Assembly (NCBI GenBank): GCA_001897745.1
Contig: MKUH01000043.1
Location: 62,001 to 126,000, forward strand
DNA from: Candidatus Accumulibacter sp. 66-26
GTDB taxonomy: Bacteria > Pseudomonadota > Gammaproteobacteria > Burkholderiales > Rhodocyclaceae
Reading direction: 5' to 3'
Length of the DNA stretch: 64,000 nucleotides
Shown: positions 10,210 through 19,454 of the stretch, piece after piece
How positions within the stretch are numbered: position 1 is the first letter of the stretch
Layout: each line of letters begins with the position of its first letter
Program-made: the position numbers and the translations under genes
The notes under the pieces: model-generated
What the model was told of the DNA's origin: nothing
What the model saw: only the letters and a program-made list of their open reading frames with translations
Database searches by the model: none

Positions 10210-11331
10210 TCAGTGGGCGCACAGGGTCTGCGGATTGTCGCGGCTGCTGGCGGCCATCCGCTCGAGGCAGTCGAGCACGGTGAAGCTGGCTTCCTCCATG
10301 CGCGACAGCAGTTCGGCGCCGCCGCTGAAGTCGCCGGCCAGCAGCTTGGCGACCGCGTCCTTGCCGAACTGGTGCACCTGCTGGTGCGGCGTTTCCATCG
10401 CCGCGTAGCCGTCGAGCCGGGTGAAGCAGGCGCGGCCGTCGCCTTCGTAGTACCAGCGCCCGAGCCGGCAGGTCTTGTGGCTGGCGAACTGGTCGGCCGT
10501 CTTGTCGGAGACGCCCATGAAGACCTTGTAGATCTCGAACTTGAAGACCAGATGGTCCATCTTGGCGAGTTCGGTGAAGGTGCTCAGCGCGGCGACGGCG
10601 ATCGTCGTTTCCATGTTTTTCGAGAGGTCGATGATCGCCTCGATCCCCTCCTTCGCCGCCGCGCCTTCGTTGCCGTAGGCGTCCGCCTGTCCGGCGAGCC
10701 CGGACATGCTGTCCTTGGCGTTGGCGGTGTCCCGCTTGATGGTGTCGATCAGGAACGAAATTTCGCTGGTCGCCTTGGCCGTGCGTTCGGCCAGTTTGCG
10801 CACCTCGTCGGCGACCACGGCGAAGCCGCGTCCGGCTTCGCCGGCGCGCGCCGCTTCGATGGCGGCGTTGAGGGCGAGCAGGTTGGTCTGGTCGGCGATT
10901 TCCTTGATCAGCGAGAGGATGCCGCCGATCTGCTCGGTGCTGGCGGTCAGTCCGTCGACCTGGGTCATCGTTTCGTGCGAGGTGCCGGCCAGCGCGACCA
11001 GCCCGTCGGTCAGCCGGGCGACCGTCTCGCGGCTGCCGGCCGACAGCGTCGTCGCCTTGGTAGCTTCGGCGACCTCCTCCTTGAGCGAGGCGGCCAGCGC
11101 GGACACGCTGCCCTGCGATTTGGCGAGGCTGTCGCCGAAACGCTCGAAGTTGGCGAGCAGGTGCTCCCAGCCCTCGGTGACGCACTTGGCGGCGTTGTAG
11201 CGCTCGCCCAGTTCGCTGTGCTCGCCTTCCAGGCCGGCGATCCGGGAGCGCAGTTCGGCAATTTCGTCCTGCGCCGCCGCGAGCTTCTGCCGCAACTCCT
11301 GTTCAGCCGATGAGTTTCCGAACAATCCCAT
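10210..11331 (-). CDS. Soluble methyl-accepting chemotaxis protein with CZB zinc-binding domain
   Basis: A 373-aa receptor without any transmembrane segment or periplasmic sensor. Coiled coil occupies about 10-80. The signalling hairpin tip [20 protein letters not shown] leads into [20 protein letters not shown]-terminal CZB domain (about 260-350) carries candidate ligands His in MDHLVFK, His and Cys in [12 protein letters not shown], and His in [11 protein letters not shown] receptors sense zinc or oxidants such as HOCl. The start is set by GGGGAGG, 9 nt upstream of ATG at 11331; upstream ATGs overlap that site. Its place inside a vitamin operon is unusual. Confidence 0.92.
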   Translation of the reverse strand: MGLFGNSSAEQELRQKLAAAQDEIAELRSRIAGLEGEHSELGERYNAAKCVTEGWEHLLANFERFGDSLAKSQGSVSALAASLKEEVAEATKATTLSAGSRETVARLTDGLVALAGTSHETMTQVDGLTASTEQIGGILSLIKEIADQTNLLALNAAIEAARAGEAGRGFAVVADEVRKLAERTAKATSEISFLIDTIKRDTANAKDSMSGLAGQADAYGNEGAAAKEGIEAIIDLSKNMETTIAVAALSTFTELAKMDHLVFKFEIYKVFMGVSDKTADQFASHKTCRLGRWYYEGDGRACFTRLDGYAAMETPHQQVHQFGKDAVAKLLAGDFSGGAELLSRMEEASFTVLDCLERMAASSRDNPQTLCAH

Positions 11332-11361
11332 GACGTCCATCCTCCCCAATCTGGTTATTGG

Positions 11362-11721
11362 TTAGCTGCGGAAAACGAAATAAACCGCGCCAAGGATACA
11401 CAGGGCGGCCCAGAGGTAGTCAAGCTTGAGCGGCTGCTGCATGTAGAAGACGACGAAGGGGACGAAGACCGTCAGCGTGATCGCTTCCTGCAGGATCTTG
11501 AGCTGGGCGAGCGAGAGTTCACTGTAGCCGATGCGGTTGGCCGGCACCTGCAGCAGGTATTCGAAGAGCGCGATGCCCCACGAGATCAGCGCGGCGATCC
11601 ACCACGGACGGTCGTTGAGCTGCTTGAGGTGAGCGTACCAGGCGAAGGTCATGAAGACGTTCGAGGCGCTGAGCAGCAGGACGGTCTGCCAGATGGCGGG
11701 GATGTTGGGCAGGGAAGGCAT
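11362..11721 (-). CDS. DUF486 family small membrane protein (DMT-like)
   Basis: A 119-aa protein with four predicted helices (about 9-27, 38-58, 76-94, 100-118), the DUF486 pattern with FAWYAHLK and the closing WAALCILGAVYFVF. Members resemble half-size drug/metabolite transporters; no substrate is known. Its ATG overlaps the folK stop (ATGA), so it is translated from the folK message. Normally folK is followed by the kinase/pan genes, so this is an insertion into that order. Confidence 0.85.
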   Translation of the reverse strand: MPSLPNIPAIWQTVLLLSASNVFMTFAWYAHLKQLNDRPWWIAALISWGIALFEYLLQVPANRIGYSELSLAQLKILQEAITLTVFVPFVVFYMQQPLKLDYLWAALCILGAVYFVFRS

Positions 11722-12224
11722 CAGCTCAGGCGCTCGATACGTTGCATGGCGACCGCCGGCAGCCAGGCGGCGGCCGTGCCGCGTCCGGGGATGCGGGAGT
11801 CCGGGGCGATCTCGACGAGCGGGGCGACGACGAAGGCGCGCAGGTGCATGCGCGGGTGCGGCAGGTGCAGCGCGGGGCTGTCGAGGCGCAGGTCGTCGTA
11901 GAGCAGCAGATCGAGGTCGAGGGTGCGCGGCGCGTGGTGGAAGTCGCGCCGGCGGCCGAAGCGCGCTTCGATGGCGAACAGTTCGGCGAGCAGTTCGTGC
12001 GGCGCCAGCGTCGTGTCGAGCGCGGCGACCGCGTTGATGAAGTCGGGCTGGCCGTGGATGCCGACCGGCGCCGTGCGGTAGAGCGAGGAGAGAGCGAGCA
12101 GGCGGGCGCCGGGCAGCGCGGCGAGCGCCGTCGCGGCGGCGCGCACCTGGGCGACCGGGTCTTCCAGATTGGCGCCGAGGGCGACGAAGGCGCGATGGAC
12201 GGAACTCGGCGACGGGGAACTCAT
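11721..12224 (-). CDS. folK: 2-amino-4-hydroxy-6-hydroxymethyldihydropteridine pyrophosphokinase
   Basis: Transfers pyrophosphate from ATP to 6-hydroxymethyl-dihydropterin in folate synthesis. It is 167 aa, typical. It shows the N-terminal VALGANLEDP, the central SSLYRTAPVG and QPDFINAVAAL, and the signature RTLDLDLLLYDD followed by LPHPRMHLRAFVVAPL, with the Mg-binding Asp pair in DLDL. It lies 53 bp after pcnB and is coupled to DUF486. Longer upstream frames run through pcnB and are spurious. Confidence 0.96.
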   Translation of the reverse strand: MSSPSPSSVHRAFVALGANLEDPVAQVRAAATALAALPGARLLALSSLYRTAPVGIHGQPDFINAVAALDTTLAPHELLAELFAIEARFGRRRDFHHAPRTLDLDLLLYDDLRLDSPALHLPHPRMHLRAFVVAPLVEIAPDSRIPGRGTAAAWLPAVAMQRIERLS

Positions 12225-12277
12225 GGCGTCTTGTGCAGCGAGCAGGCGGGGGCGTGTGCCGCGCGTGGCGCGTGCGC

Positions 12278-13660
12278 CTATTCCGCCGTGTGGCCGCCGC
12301 CGGTTGCGCCGCCCGCGCTGGCGCCGCCGTTCGGCTTGCGCTTGCGGCGCCGGCGCTTCTTCGCCTCGTCGGGGGCCGGCGGCAGGAGCAGCGCGGCGCG
12401 TTCGTCGCCGTCGCCGTTCAGGAAGTCGGTCCACCAGCGGCCGACCTCGGCCGGCACCTCGCCCGATTCGGCGCGCAGCAGCAGGAAATCGTAGCCGGCC
12501 TTGAAGCGCGGCTGCTCGAGCATGCCGTAGGGGCGCTTGCCGGAACGCTGCTCGAAGCGCGGCTGCAGGGCCCAGATGTCCTTGATGTCGCCGGCGATGC
12601 GGCGCGTGATGGCGAGCTTCTCGCCCTGCACGTCGAGCACGTCGTCCATCGCCAGGAAGAGCGCCGGGATCGGCCGCTCGCCGCCGGCCTTGAGGCCTTC
12701 CCATTTGCCCAGCACTTCGTGCCAGAGCAGGGTGGCGAACAGGAAGCCGGGCGAGATCGGCTTGCCTTCGCGCACGCGGCGGTCGGTGCTTTCCAGCGCG
12801 AGCATGACGAAGCGTTCGCCCAGCGGCTGTTCGAGGATCACGTCGAGCAGCGGCAGCAGGCCGTGGTGCAGGCCCTCGGCGCGCAGCTGCTGGACGCACT
12901 TAACGGCGTGGCCGGAGGTCAGCAGCTTGAGCATTTCGTCGAACAGGCGCGACGGCGGAACGTTCTCGAGCAGTTCGCCCATCTCGCGGATCGGCCGGCT
13001 CGCCGCCGGGTCGATGACGAGGCCGAGCTTGGCCGCCAGGCGCACGGCGCGCAGCATGCGCACCGGGTCCTCGCGGTAGCGCGTCTTCGGCTCGCCGATC
13101 ATGCGCAGGGTCTTCTGCTTGAGGTCGGCGACGCCGTGGTGGTAGTCGATGATCGTTTCCGAGGTCGGATCGAAGTACAGCGCATTGACCGTGAAGTCGC
13201 GCCGCGCGGCGTCTTCCTGCTGGCTGCCGAAGACGTTGTCGCGCAGCACGCGGCCGTGCTCGTCGGTGTGCGCCTTGCTGCCTGCGTGCTGGGCCGTGTC
13301 GCCGTGGTGGCCGCGGAAGGTGGTGACCTCGATCGTCTCCGCGCCCATCATCACATGCACGATCTGGAAGCGGCGGCCGATCAGGCGCGCGCGGCGGAAG
13401 CACTGGCGCACCTGTTCGGGCGTCGCGTCGGTCGCCACGTCGAAGTCCTTGGGCGGAATGCCGGCCAGGATGTCGCGTACCGCGCCGCCCACCACGTAGG
13501 CCTTGTAGCCGTGCTGCTGCAGGGTTTCGACGGTGCGCCGGCTGCCGCTGCTGATCTGTTCGCGGCGCATGCCGTGCTTGCTGACGGGAATCACGGCCGG
13601 TTCGCCGTGGGCGCCGGGCGCCTTGCGTCCGAGGACGCGGGATATGAATTTGCGAATCAT
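12278..13660 (-). CDS. pcnB: Poly(A) polymerase I
   Basis: Adds 3' poly(A) tails that speed mRNA and sRNA decay. It is 460 aa. The class II nucleotidyltransferase core has VVGGAVRDILAG and the catalytic DFDVATDA pair. RRARLIGRRFQIVHV and RDFTVNALYFD follow, which distinguish PcnB from CCA-adding enzymes, and then RNA-binding helices. The C-terminal end is Lys/Arg-rich (KKRRRRKRKPNGG), typical of bacterial PAP I. It begins the folK-pan gene string and is preceded by a HAD phosphatase gene on the same strand. Confidence 0.94.
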   Translation of the reverse strand: MIRKFISRVLGRKAPGAHGEPAVIPVSKHGMRREQISSGSRRTVETLQQHGYKAYVVGGAVRDILAGIPPKDFDVATDATPEQVRQCFRRARLIGRRFQIVHVMMGAETIEVTTFRGHHGDTAQHAGSKAHTDEHGRVLRDNVFGSQQEDAARRDFTVNALYFDPTSETIIDYHHGVADLKQKTLRMIGEPKTRYREDPVRMLRAVRLAAKLGLVIDPAASRPIREMGELLENVPPSRLFDEMLKLLTSGHAVKCVQQLRAEGLHHGLLPLLDVILEQPLGERFVMLALESTDRRVREGKPISPGFLFATLLWHEVLGKWEGLKAGGERPIPALFLAMDDVLDVQGEKLAITRRIAGDIKDIWALQPRFEQRSGKRPYGMLEQPRFKAGYDFLLLRAESGEVPAEVGRWWTDFLNGDGDERAALLLPPAPDEAKKRRRRKRKPNGGASAGGATGGGHTAE

Positions 13661-13752
13661 CGCTCGTTTCTATTTATGTTGCAGTACAGCAGGAGAGCGC
13701 CATGATAACGGATGTTTTTCCGGAAATCAGTGGCTTGGGGAGCGGGCGGCGC

Positions 13753-14445
13753 TCAGGCGCGCAGGCTGAGTTGCGGCCAGCCTGCGGCCGCGGCGTGCGC
13801 GCGCAGGGTGTCGTCGGCGTCGACGGCGACCGGATCGCTGACCTTGCCCATCAGCGGCAGGTCGTTGTGCGAGTCGCTGTAGAACCAGCTGCGCTCGAAG
13901 CTGCTCCACCACAGCCCCATCGATTCGAGCCAGGCTTCGACGCGGGTGATCTTGCCTTCGCGGAAGGACGGCGTGCCGCGCGGCTGGCCGGTGAAGCGGC
14001 CGCCTTCCTGCGCCGGGACGGTGGCGATCAGGTGCGGGATGCCGAATTCGCGGGCGATCGGCCCGGTGACGAAGCTGTTGGTGGCGGTCACAATGGCGCA
14101 CAGCGCGCCGCTGTCGAGGTGGCGGCGGACCAGCGCGCGCGCCTTGTCGCCGGCGATCGGCCGGATGCGCGTGGCCATGAACTCGGCATGCCAGGCGTCG
14201 AGTTCGGCACGCGCGTGGCGCGCCAGCGGCGCCAGCTGGAAGTCGAGGAAGGCGTGGATGTCGAGCGTGCCGGCCTTGTAGTCTTCGTAGAAGCCGCGGT
14301 TCATCGCCGCGTGCAGTTCGCCGTCGAGGACACCCTTGGCGATCAGGAACTGCGCCCATTCGAAATCGCTGTCGCCGGCGAGCAGGGTGTTGTCGAGGTC
14401 GAAGAGCGCCAGTTGCAGGCGGGCGGGCGGGGTGATTTCAGGCAT
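13753..14445 (-). CDS. HAD-IB family hydrolase (SerB-like phosphatase)
   Basis: A 230-aa HAD hydrolase. Motif I is [16 protein letters not shown] (nucleophile and acid/base Asp), motif II is [12 protein letters not shown], the Lys is in REGKITRVE, and motif IV is [11 protein letters not shown]. This is subfamily IB, which includes phosphoserine phosphatases and PGP-type enzymes. In betaproteobacteria a gene of this type regularly sits between hda and pcnB. The substrate cannot be assigned. The start overlaps the hda stop by 8 bp. Confidence 0.87.
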   Translation of the reverse strand: MPEITPPARLQLALFDLDNTLLAGDSDFEWAQFLIAKGVLDGELHAAMNRGFYEDYKAGTLDIHAFLDFQLAPLARHARAELDAWHAEFMATRIRPIAGDKARALVRRHLDSGALCAIVTATNSFVTGPIAREFGIPHLIATVPAQEGGRFTGQPRGTPSFREGKITRVEAWLESMGLWWSSFERSWFYSDSHNDLPLMGKVSDPVAVDADDTLRAHAAAAGWPQLSLRA

Positions 14446-15148
14446 GTCGGTTTTCCGGTGGAAGAGAGCCCGGCGCAGCGGGGCCGGCGCCGTGCGGTCC
14501 CTGCAGGACTTCGCGCAGCAGCGGCAGCGTGATCGGGCGCTTCTGTTCGAGCGAGTAGCGGTCGAGCGCGGCGAGCAGGGCGGACAGGCTGCGCATGTCG
14601 CGCGGCGCGCGGGCAAGCAGGTAGTCGAGCGCGTCGGGCGGCAGGCGCAGGCCGCGCGCCGCGGCCTGCGCGGCGAGGGCGGCGATCTTTTCGGCATCGG
14701 TCAGCGGCAACAGGCGGTAGATCAGGCCGTAGCCGAGGCGCGTGCGCAAATCCTCGCGCAGCTTGAGCTGCTGCGGCGGCTGCGTGCCGGCGGTGAGCAG
14801 CTTGCCGCCTGCCGCGCGCAGGCGGTTGAAGAGGTTGAAAAGGGCGATCTGCCCGGCCTCGCCGAGCGCTTCGACGTTGTCGACCGCGTGCAGGCCGGCC
14901 GGTTCGGAGGATTCCGCGCCGCCGGCGAGATCCGGGTCGGCCGCGCCGTCGTGGTAGTGCGCGCCGCTGGCGCGCAGCAGGTGCGTCTTGCCGGCGCCGG
15001 CTTCGCCCCACAGATAGAGCGCCGACTCGCGATTGTCCGGCGTCAGCCAGGCGGCGAGGCCGGCGAGCGCTTCGCCGTTGCCGCCGGCGACGAAATTATC
15101 GAGACTGGGCGCGGCTTCCGGCAGAAGATCGAGGGTCAGTTGGCGCAT
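14438..15148 (-). CDS. hda: DnaA regulatory inactivator Hda
   Basis: DnaA-paralogous AAA+ protein that, with the sliding clamp, stimulates ATP hydrolysis on DnaA and limits re-initiation. It is 236 aa. The N-terminal [20 protein letters not shown] contains a clamp-binding-like QLTLDL. The P-loop is [15 protein letters not shown], a Walker B-like [10 protein letters not shown] follows, and sensor II includes [14 protein letters not shown] chose ATG 15148 because the clamp-binding motif is expected at the extreme N-terminus; ATG 15163 would add five residues. Divergent from purM. Confidence 0.93.
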   Translation of the reverse strand: MRQLTLDLLPEAAPSLDNFVAGGNGEALAGLAAWLTPDNRESALYLWGEAGAGKTHLLRASGAHYHDGAADPDLAGGAESSEPAGLHAVDNVEALGEAGQIALFNLFNRLRAAGGKLLTAGTQPPQQLKLREDLRTRLGYGLIYRLLPLTDAEKIAALAAQAAARGLRLPPDALDYLLARAPRDMRSLSALLAALDRYSLEQKRPITLPLLREVLQGPHGAGPAAPGSLPPENRHA

Positions 15149-15280
15149 CGGCGGGAGCGTCATACGCGCGGCACACGGCGGACGGGGCACATTTCGGATA
15201 AAATCGCGGCTTTTGGAATGCAGGCGGCGCATTCTACCATTACGCTGCTCCCGCCTGCCTCGCTCGGGACGACCTTCAAG

Positions 15281-16318
15281 ATGACCCAGGAATCTCTCTC
15301 CTACCGTGACGCCGGCGTCGACATCGACGCTGGCGACGCACTCGTCGAACGCATCAAGCCGTTCGCCAAAAAGACGCTGCGCGACGGCGTGCTCGGCGGT
15401 ATCGGCGGCTTCGGCGCGCTCTTCGAGGTGCCCAAGAAGTACAAGGAGCCGGTCCTCGTGTCCGGCACCGACGGCGTCGGCACCAAGCTCAAGCTCGCCT
15501 TCGAGCTGAAGCGCCACGACACGGTCGGTATCGACCTCGTCGCCATGAGCGTCAACGACATCCTCGTGCAGGGCGCAGAGCCGCTCTTCTTCCTCGACTA
15601 CTTCGCCTGCGGCAAGCTCGACGTCGAGACCGCCGCCGCCGTCGTCAAGGGCATCGCGCAGGGCTGCGAATATTCGGGCTGCGCGCTGATCGGCGGCGAG
15701 ACGGCCGAGATGCCGGGCATGTACCCGGACGGCGAATACGATCTGGCCGGCTTCGCGGTCGGCGTCGTCGAGAAGTCGACGATCATCAACGGCTCGACCA
15801 TCGTCCCCGGCGACGTCGTGCTCGGCATGCCGTCCTCCGGCGCGCATTCGAACGGCTACTCGCTGGTGCGCAAGATCATCGCCCGTTCCAATCCGGATCT
15901 CGATGCCCCCTTCGACGGCGGCAAGACGCTGGCCGACGCGATCATGGCGCCGACCCGCATCTACGTGAAGCCGCTGCTCGCGCTGATGGCCGCGCTGCCG
16001 GTCAAGGGCATGGCGCACATCACCGGCGGCGGTCTCACCGAGAACGTGCCGCGCGTGCTGCCGGACGCCGTCAAGGCGGTCATCGAACAGGGCAAGTGGC
16101 AGCGTCCGAAGCTCTTCGACTGGCTGCAGCAGGAAGGCAAAGTCGCCGAAAGCGAAATGCACCGCGTCTTTAACTGCGGCATCGGCATGGTTGTGATCGT
16201 CGCCCGCGAGAACGTCGAGCAGGCGCTGCAACTGCTCAACGCCGCCGGCGAGAAGGCGGTCGAGATCGGCCGCATCGAGGCGCGCGGCGCCGACGAGGCG
16301 CAGACCATCGTGCGCTGA
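15281..16318 (+). CDS. purM: Phosphoribosylformylglycinamidine cyclo-ligase
   Basis: Fifth step of purine synthesis, closing the imidazole ring to give AIR. It is 345 aa, normal. Recognised segments are [84 protein letters not shown] and [19 protein letters not shown] 15281 matches family starts; a longer frame from 15218 is possible but atypical. It is divergent from hda and ends at a strong terminator. purN lies 9 kb away. Confidence 0.97.
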   Translation: MTQESLSYRDAGVDIDAGDALVERIKPFAKKTLRDGVLGGIGGFGALFEVPKKYKEPVLVSGTDGVGTKLKLAFELKRHDTVGIDLVAMSVNDILVQGAEPLFFLDYFACGKLDVETAAAVVKGIAQGCEYSGCALIGGETAEMPGMYPDGEYDLAGFAVGVVEKSTIINGSTIVPGDVVLGMPSSGAHSNGYSLVRKIIARSNPDLDAPFDGGKTLADAIMAPTRIYVKPLLALMAALPVKGMAHITGGGLTENVPRVLPDAVKAVIEQGKWQRPKLFDWLQQEGKVAESEMHRVFNCGIGMVVIVARENVEQALQLLNAAGEKAVEIGRIEARGADEAQTIVR

Positions 16319-16341
16319 GCGTCCGGCCCGCAAGGCAATGC

Positions 16342-16380
16342 AAAAGGCGGCGGAACCTCCGGGTTCCGCCGCCTTTTTTT
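16342..16380 (+). terminator. Rho-independent terminator of purM
   Basis: AAGGCGGCGGAAC pairs with GTTCCGCCGCCTT over a short loop and is followed by seven T. Four A on the left may give weaker termination for the convergent chemoreceptor gene. Confidence 0.9.
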
Positions 16381-16393
16381 ATCGTCTCCCGGC

Positions 16394-18394
16394 CTAGACG
16401 CGGAACTGCTCGACCGTGCCGCGCAGCCTGGCGGCGACGCTGTCCAGTTCCTCGGCAGCGGCGGCGCTCTGCTGCGCGTCGCAGGTGTTGCGCTCGGTCA
16501 TGTCGGCGATCTTTTCCAGGCCCTGCGCGACGTTGGCGCTGGCCGTGCTCTGCTCGCGGATGGCGTCGGAAATCGTCGCCACGGCCTCCGAGACGCGCGC
16601 CGAACCGCGGCTGATGCGCTCGATCGCGGCGTTGGCCGCCGCCGCCAGTTCGACGCCGCTGGCCACCTGGGCGACGCCCTGGTTCATGTTGAACACGGCG
16701 CTGCGCGTGCCTTGCTGGATGCGCCCGATCATCTCGTCGATTTCGTGCGTCGATGCCGCGGTGCGCTCAGCCAGCTTGCGCACCTCGTCGGCGACGACCG
16801 CGAAGCCCCGGCCGGCTTCGCCGGCGCGCGCCGCCTCGATCGCCGCGTTCAGGGCGAGCAGGTTGGTCTGATTGGCGATGTCCTTGATCACCTGCGCGAT
16901 CTTCGAGATTTCCTCCGACTCCTGGCCGAGCCGTTCGATCGTTTCCGAGGCCTGGCGGACCGTGTCGGCGATCTGGTTCATGGCCGACACGGTCTGCTGG
17001 ATGGTCGCCGAACTCTCTTGCGACACCTCCTGCGAATGGTTCGAGATGTTCAGCGCTTCGGCGGCGTGCTGCACGATCATCTCGATGCTCGACGTCATCT
17101 CCTCGACGGCGGCGGCCATGCCCGAAGCGGCATCGCTCTGCTGCCCGGAACTCTGCGCGACGCGCCCGGCCGAGGACTTGAGCTGGCCTGCGTCGCCGGC
17201 GACCGCGCTGGCCGCCTGATGCACGTCGTTGATCGTGCCGCCCAGGCGCTTGATCATGCTGGCCAGCGCGCGCATCAGCTCGCCGATTTCGTCCTTTGAG
17301 CGGCTTTCGATGCGCGTCGTGAAGTCGCCGTCGGCGACCCGGTTGGCGACCGTCACCGCTTCGGCGAGCGGGCGGGCGATCCAGCGTCGCGCCGCGATCC
17401 AGACGATGGCGAAGACGAGGGGGACGAAGAGCAGGGCGACCAGCATCAGGCCGCGCCCGGTCTGCCGGCCTTCGCTGTTGAATTCGTCGAGATAGCTGCC
17501 GGAGGCGATCAGCCAGTTCCACGGCGCGTAGTGGTTGAAAACGACGACCTTCTCGCGCGCCCGGGGTTCGTCCGGGTTCTGCCACCAGTAGTGGATGATG
17601 CCGTTGCCCTGCGCCAGCATTTCCTTGACGAAAGGCTTGCCCTGGCTGTCTTGCGTCTCCAGCAGAGAACTGCCTTCCTTGGCCGGGTGGATGGTCAGCT
17701 GTCCCTTGTCGCTTCCCGCGTCGAGCGCGTAGGGGTAGCCCGTTTCGCCGATTTTGACGCCGAGAACCTTCTTCTTGAGGGCGGTCAGTCCGTCGGTGAA
17801 GTCGAGGCCGACGAAGAAGGCGCCGATGACGTGGCCGCCGTCGTCGCGGATCGGAATGTAGTGCGTCATGAAATCGCGGCCGAGCATCTTGGCCTTGCCG
17901 GTGTAGGTGTCGCCCTTGAGCAGCGCGGGCACGGCCGGGTGCCCGGCGCCGAGCGGTACCCCGGAGGCGCGCTCGCCCTTTTCGTTGGTGACCGACGTCG
18001 AGGTGCGGACGAAATCGTCGCCGCGGCGCGTCAGCACCGTGGCCGGGACGCCGGCGACGGCGGTGAAGCGATCGGGGATCGCCGTTTCCTTCTCGACAAT
18101 CGGAGTGAGTCCGTGTTTCAGGACGCCGTCGGCGTCGAGAACGAAATTCTCCGGGTAGCGGCTGGCGAACACCTTGCCGAGGCGCTCGACGGTCTGCGTG
18201 AGTCCCGCGTTGTACGCATCGATCATGTCGATGGTCATGCGGTTGCTGGTCTTCAGCGCATCGAGCGATTTCTGCTCGAGCTTGTCGGTCAGATACTGCG
18301 AGAGGCCGAAGGCGGCGGCGAGCAGCAAGGTGGTGATGCAGCCGGCCAGAATGATGCTGAGCTTGACGGCGACGGACGTGCGTTTTCCCGACAT
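16394..18394 (-). CDS. Methyl-accepting chemotaxis protein with periplasmic Cache domain
   Basis: A 666-aa membrane receptor: TM1 at about 9-31; a periplasmic Cache3/Cache2-fusion-like sensor at about 35-310, with [17 protein letters not shown] and [17 protein letters not shown]2 at about 317-338; HAMP at about 340-395; and a signalling domain with [20 protein letters not shown]. Family members often sense organic acids, but the ligand here is not predictable. No C-terminal CheR-binding pentapeptide is present. The start at 18394 is set by GGGGGAGG 4 nt upstream; an ATG at 18415 lies before that site and is rejected. Monocistronic. Confidence 0.93.
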   Translation of the reverse strand: MSGKRTSVAVKLSIILAGCITTLLLAAAFGLSQYLTDKLEQKSLDALKTSNRMTIDMIDAYNAGLTQTVERLGKVFASRYPENFVLDADGVLKHGLTPIVEKETAIPDRFTAVAGVPATVLTRRGDDFVRTSTSVTNEKGERASGVPLGAGHPAVPALLKGDTYTGKAKMLGRDFMTHYIPIRDDGGHVIGAFFVGLDFTDGLTALKKKVLGVKIGETGYPYALDAGSDKGQLTIHPAKEGSSLLETQDSQGKPFVKEMLAQGNGIIHYWWQNPDEPRAREKVVVFNHYAPWNWLIASGSYLDEFNSEGRQTGRGLMLVALLFVPLVFAIVWIAARRWIARPLAEAVTVANRVADGDFTTRIESRSKDEIGELMRALASMIKRLGGTINDVHQAASAVAGDAGQLKSSAGRVAQSSGQQSDAASGMAAAVEEMTSSIEMIVQHAAEALNISNHSQEVSQESSATIQQTVSAMNQIADTVRQASETIERLGQESEEISKIAQVIKDIANQTNLLALNAAIEAARAGEAGRGFAVVADEVRKLAERTAASTHEIDEMIGRIQQGTRSAVFNMNQGVAQVASGVELAAAANAAIERISRGSARVSEAVATISDAIREQSTASANVAQGLEKIADMTERNTCDAQQSAAAAEELDSVAARLRGTVEQFRV

Positions 18395-18824
18395 GGTTCC
18401 TCCCCCTTTGTGCAACCGTTGTTCATTGTCGGGGCGTTTTTCCAGCGCCCTCGTGATTCGTTTCGCATGGAAACGGAATAACCTTGGATTCTTGCACAGA
18501 AGAACGTTTAATTGTCATAGTTCTCTTATATGCAAGCATTTATATATTGTTTTACGCCCCGGCCGGGCTTTCGGCATCTGCTTTGCCGCTGGGATGGCGT
18601 GAGGAAATGCTTGCTGCAAGCGCTGGAAACGCAGCCGAAGCCAACCGGGATGCGCCGTGCGAGGAACGCCGGGGCGTCCGGTCAGTCCAATGCGCAGGCG
18701 GGAGCCGGCGCAGGATTTTTCGGGTCCGTGTCTGGTGGAAAGGAGCGTTCGGGCGGCCGCCGGGAAGCGCGGGCGCGGTCCGGGAGCGGTCGCAGCGGGA
18801 AAACTCAACGCAAAGGAGCCAATG
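18395..18824. other. Divergent intergenic region, chemoreceptor / sodC
   Basis: About 430 bp with no convincing gene. The part at 18475-18560 is clearly AT-richer than the surroundings, as expected for promoter DNA. I found no good TTGACA/TATAAT pair and no sigma28-type TAAA-N15-GCCGATAA site on the minus strand. Plus-strand frames here are rich in Arg/Gly and lack family resemblance. Confidence 0.5.
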
Positions 18825-19334
18825 ATGAAAAAAATGCTGTTCCTGATTCAACTACCCCTTGTCGTGCTGGTCGCCGGCTGTGCCACGGGCGGGGGCGGCG
18901 GGCCGGCCGCCGAGGCCGTTCTGCAGCCGACGCAGGGCAACGCGGCGGCGGGCACGGTGAGCTATCGGCAACGACCCGGCGGCGTGCAGGTGACGGCCGA
19001 AGTGTCGGGGCTGACGCCGGGAGCGCACGGTTTCCACATCCATGAGAAGGGCGACTGCAGCGCGCCGGACGCGACGAGCGCCGGCGGCCACTTCAACCCC
19101 GCCGGCAAGCCGCACGGCGATCCGCTGCACGGCGAGCACCACGCCGGTGACATGCCGCAACTGGAGGCTGGCGCCGACGGCCGGGCGAAGCTGGTCGCCG
19201 ATCTCGCGGGCGTGACGCTCGATTCGATCGTCGGACGCGGCGTCATCGTGCATGCCGCGCCCGACGACTACAAGACGCAGCCGACTGGCAACTCCGGCGC
19301 GCGCGTCGCCTGCGGTGTGATCCGAGCGAAATAG
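18825..19334 (+). CDS. sodC: Periplasmic Cu/Zn superoxide dismutase, predicted lipoprotein
   Basis: Dismutates superoxide outside the cytoplasm. It is 169 aa with a lipoprotein signal ending LVAGC (Cys19). Metal ligands are visible: His71/His73 in HGFHIHEKGDC, then GGHFNPAGKPHG, HHAGDMP, and the late GVIVHAAPDDY. The disulphide Cys residues are in KGDC and RVACGVI. The 18825 ATG is 6 nt after AGGAG; an ATG immediately before it (18822) is too close but cannot be excluded. Monocistronic, ending at a bidirectional terminator shared with gdhA. Confidence 0.94.
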   Translation: MKKMLFLIQLPLVVLVAGCATGGGGGPAAEAVLQPTQGNAAAGTVSYRQRPGGVQVTAEVSGLTPGAHGFHIHEKGDCSAPDATSAGGHFNPAGKPHGDPLHGEHHAGDMPQLEAGADGRAKLVADLAGVTLDSIVGRGVIVHAAPDDYKTQPTGNSGARVACGVIRAK

Positions 19335-19401
19335 CGCACTACGGTCGGCCGAGGAAGTCGGCCGGTAGCGCGGCCGGACGGTGAGCCACCGTTCGGTAGG
19401 C

Positions 19402-19433
19402 AAAAAAAACGGCGACCGCGGTCGCCGTTTTTC
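19402..19433. terminator. Bidirectional terminator between sodC and gdhA
   Basis: An 8-bp stem ACGGCGAC/GTCGCCGT with CGCG loop is flanked by eight A on the left and five T on the right. It fits both converging genes. Confidence 0.88.
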
Positions 19434-19454
19434 TTATCGTCGGGACGGCCGGGA

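Noticed and set aside
18530-18810. Plus-strand frames in the chemoreceptor/sodC intergenic region
   Set aside because: No ribosome-binding site, no family resemblance, and composition typical of random GC-rich frames.
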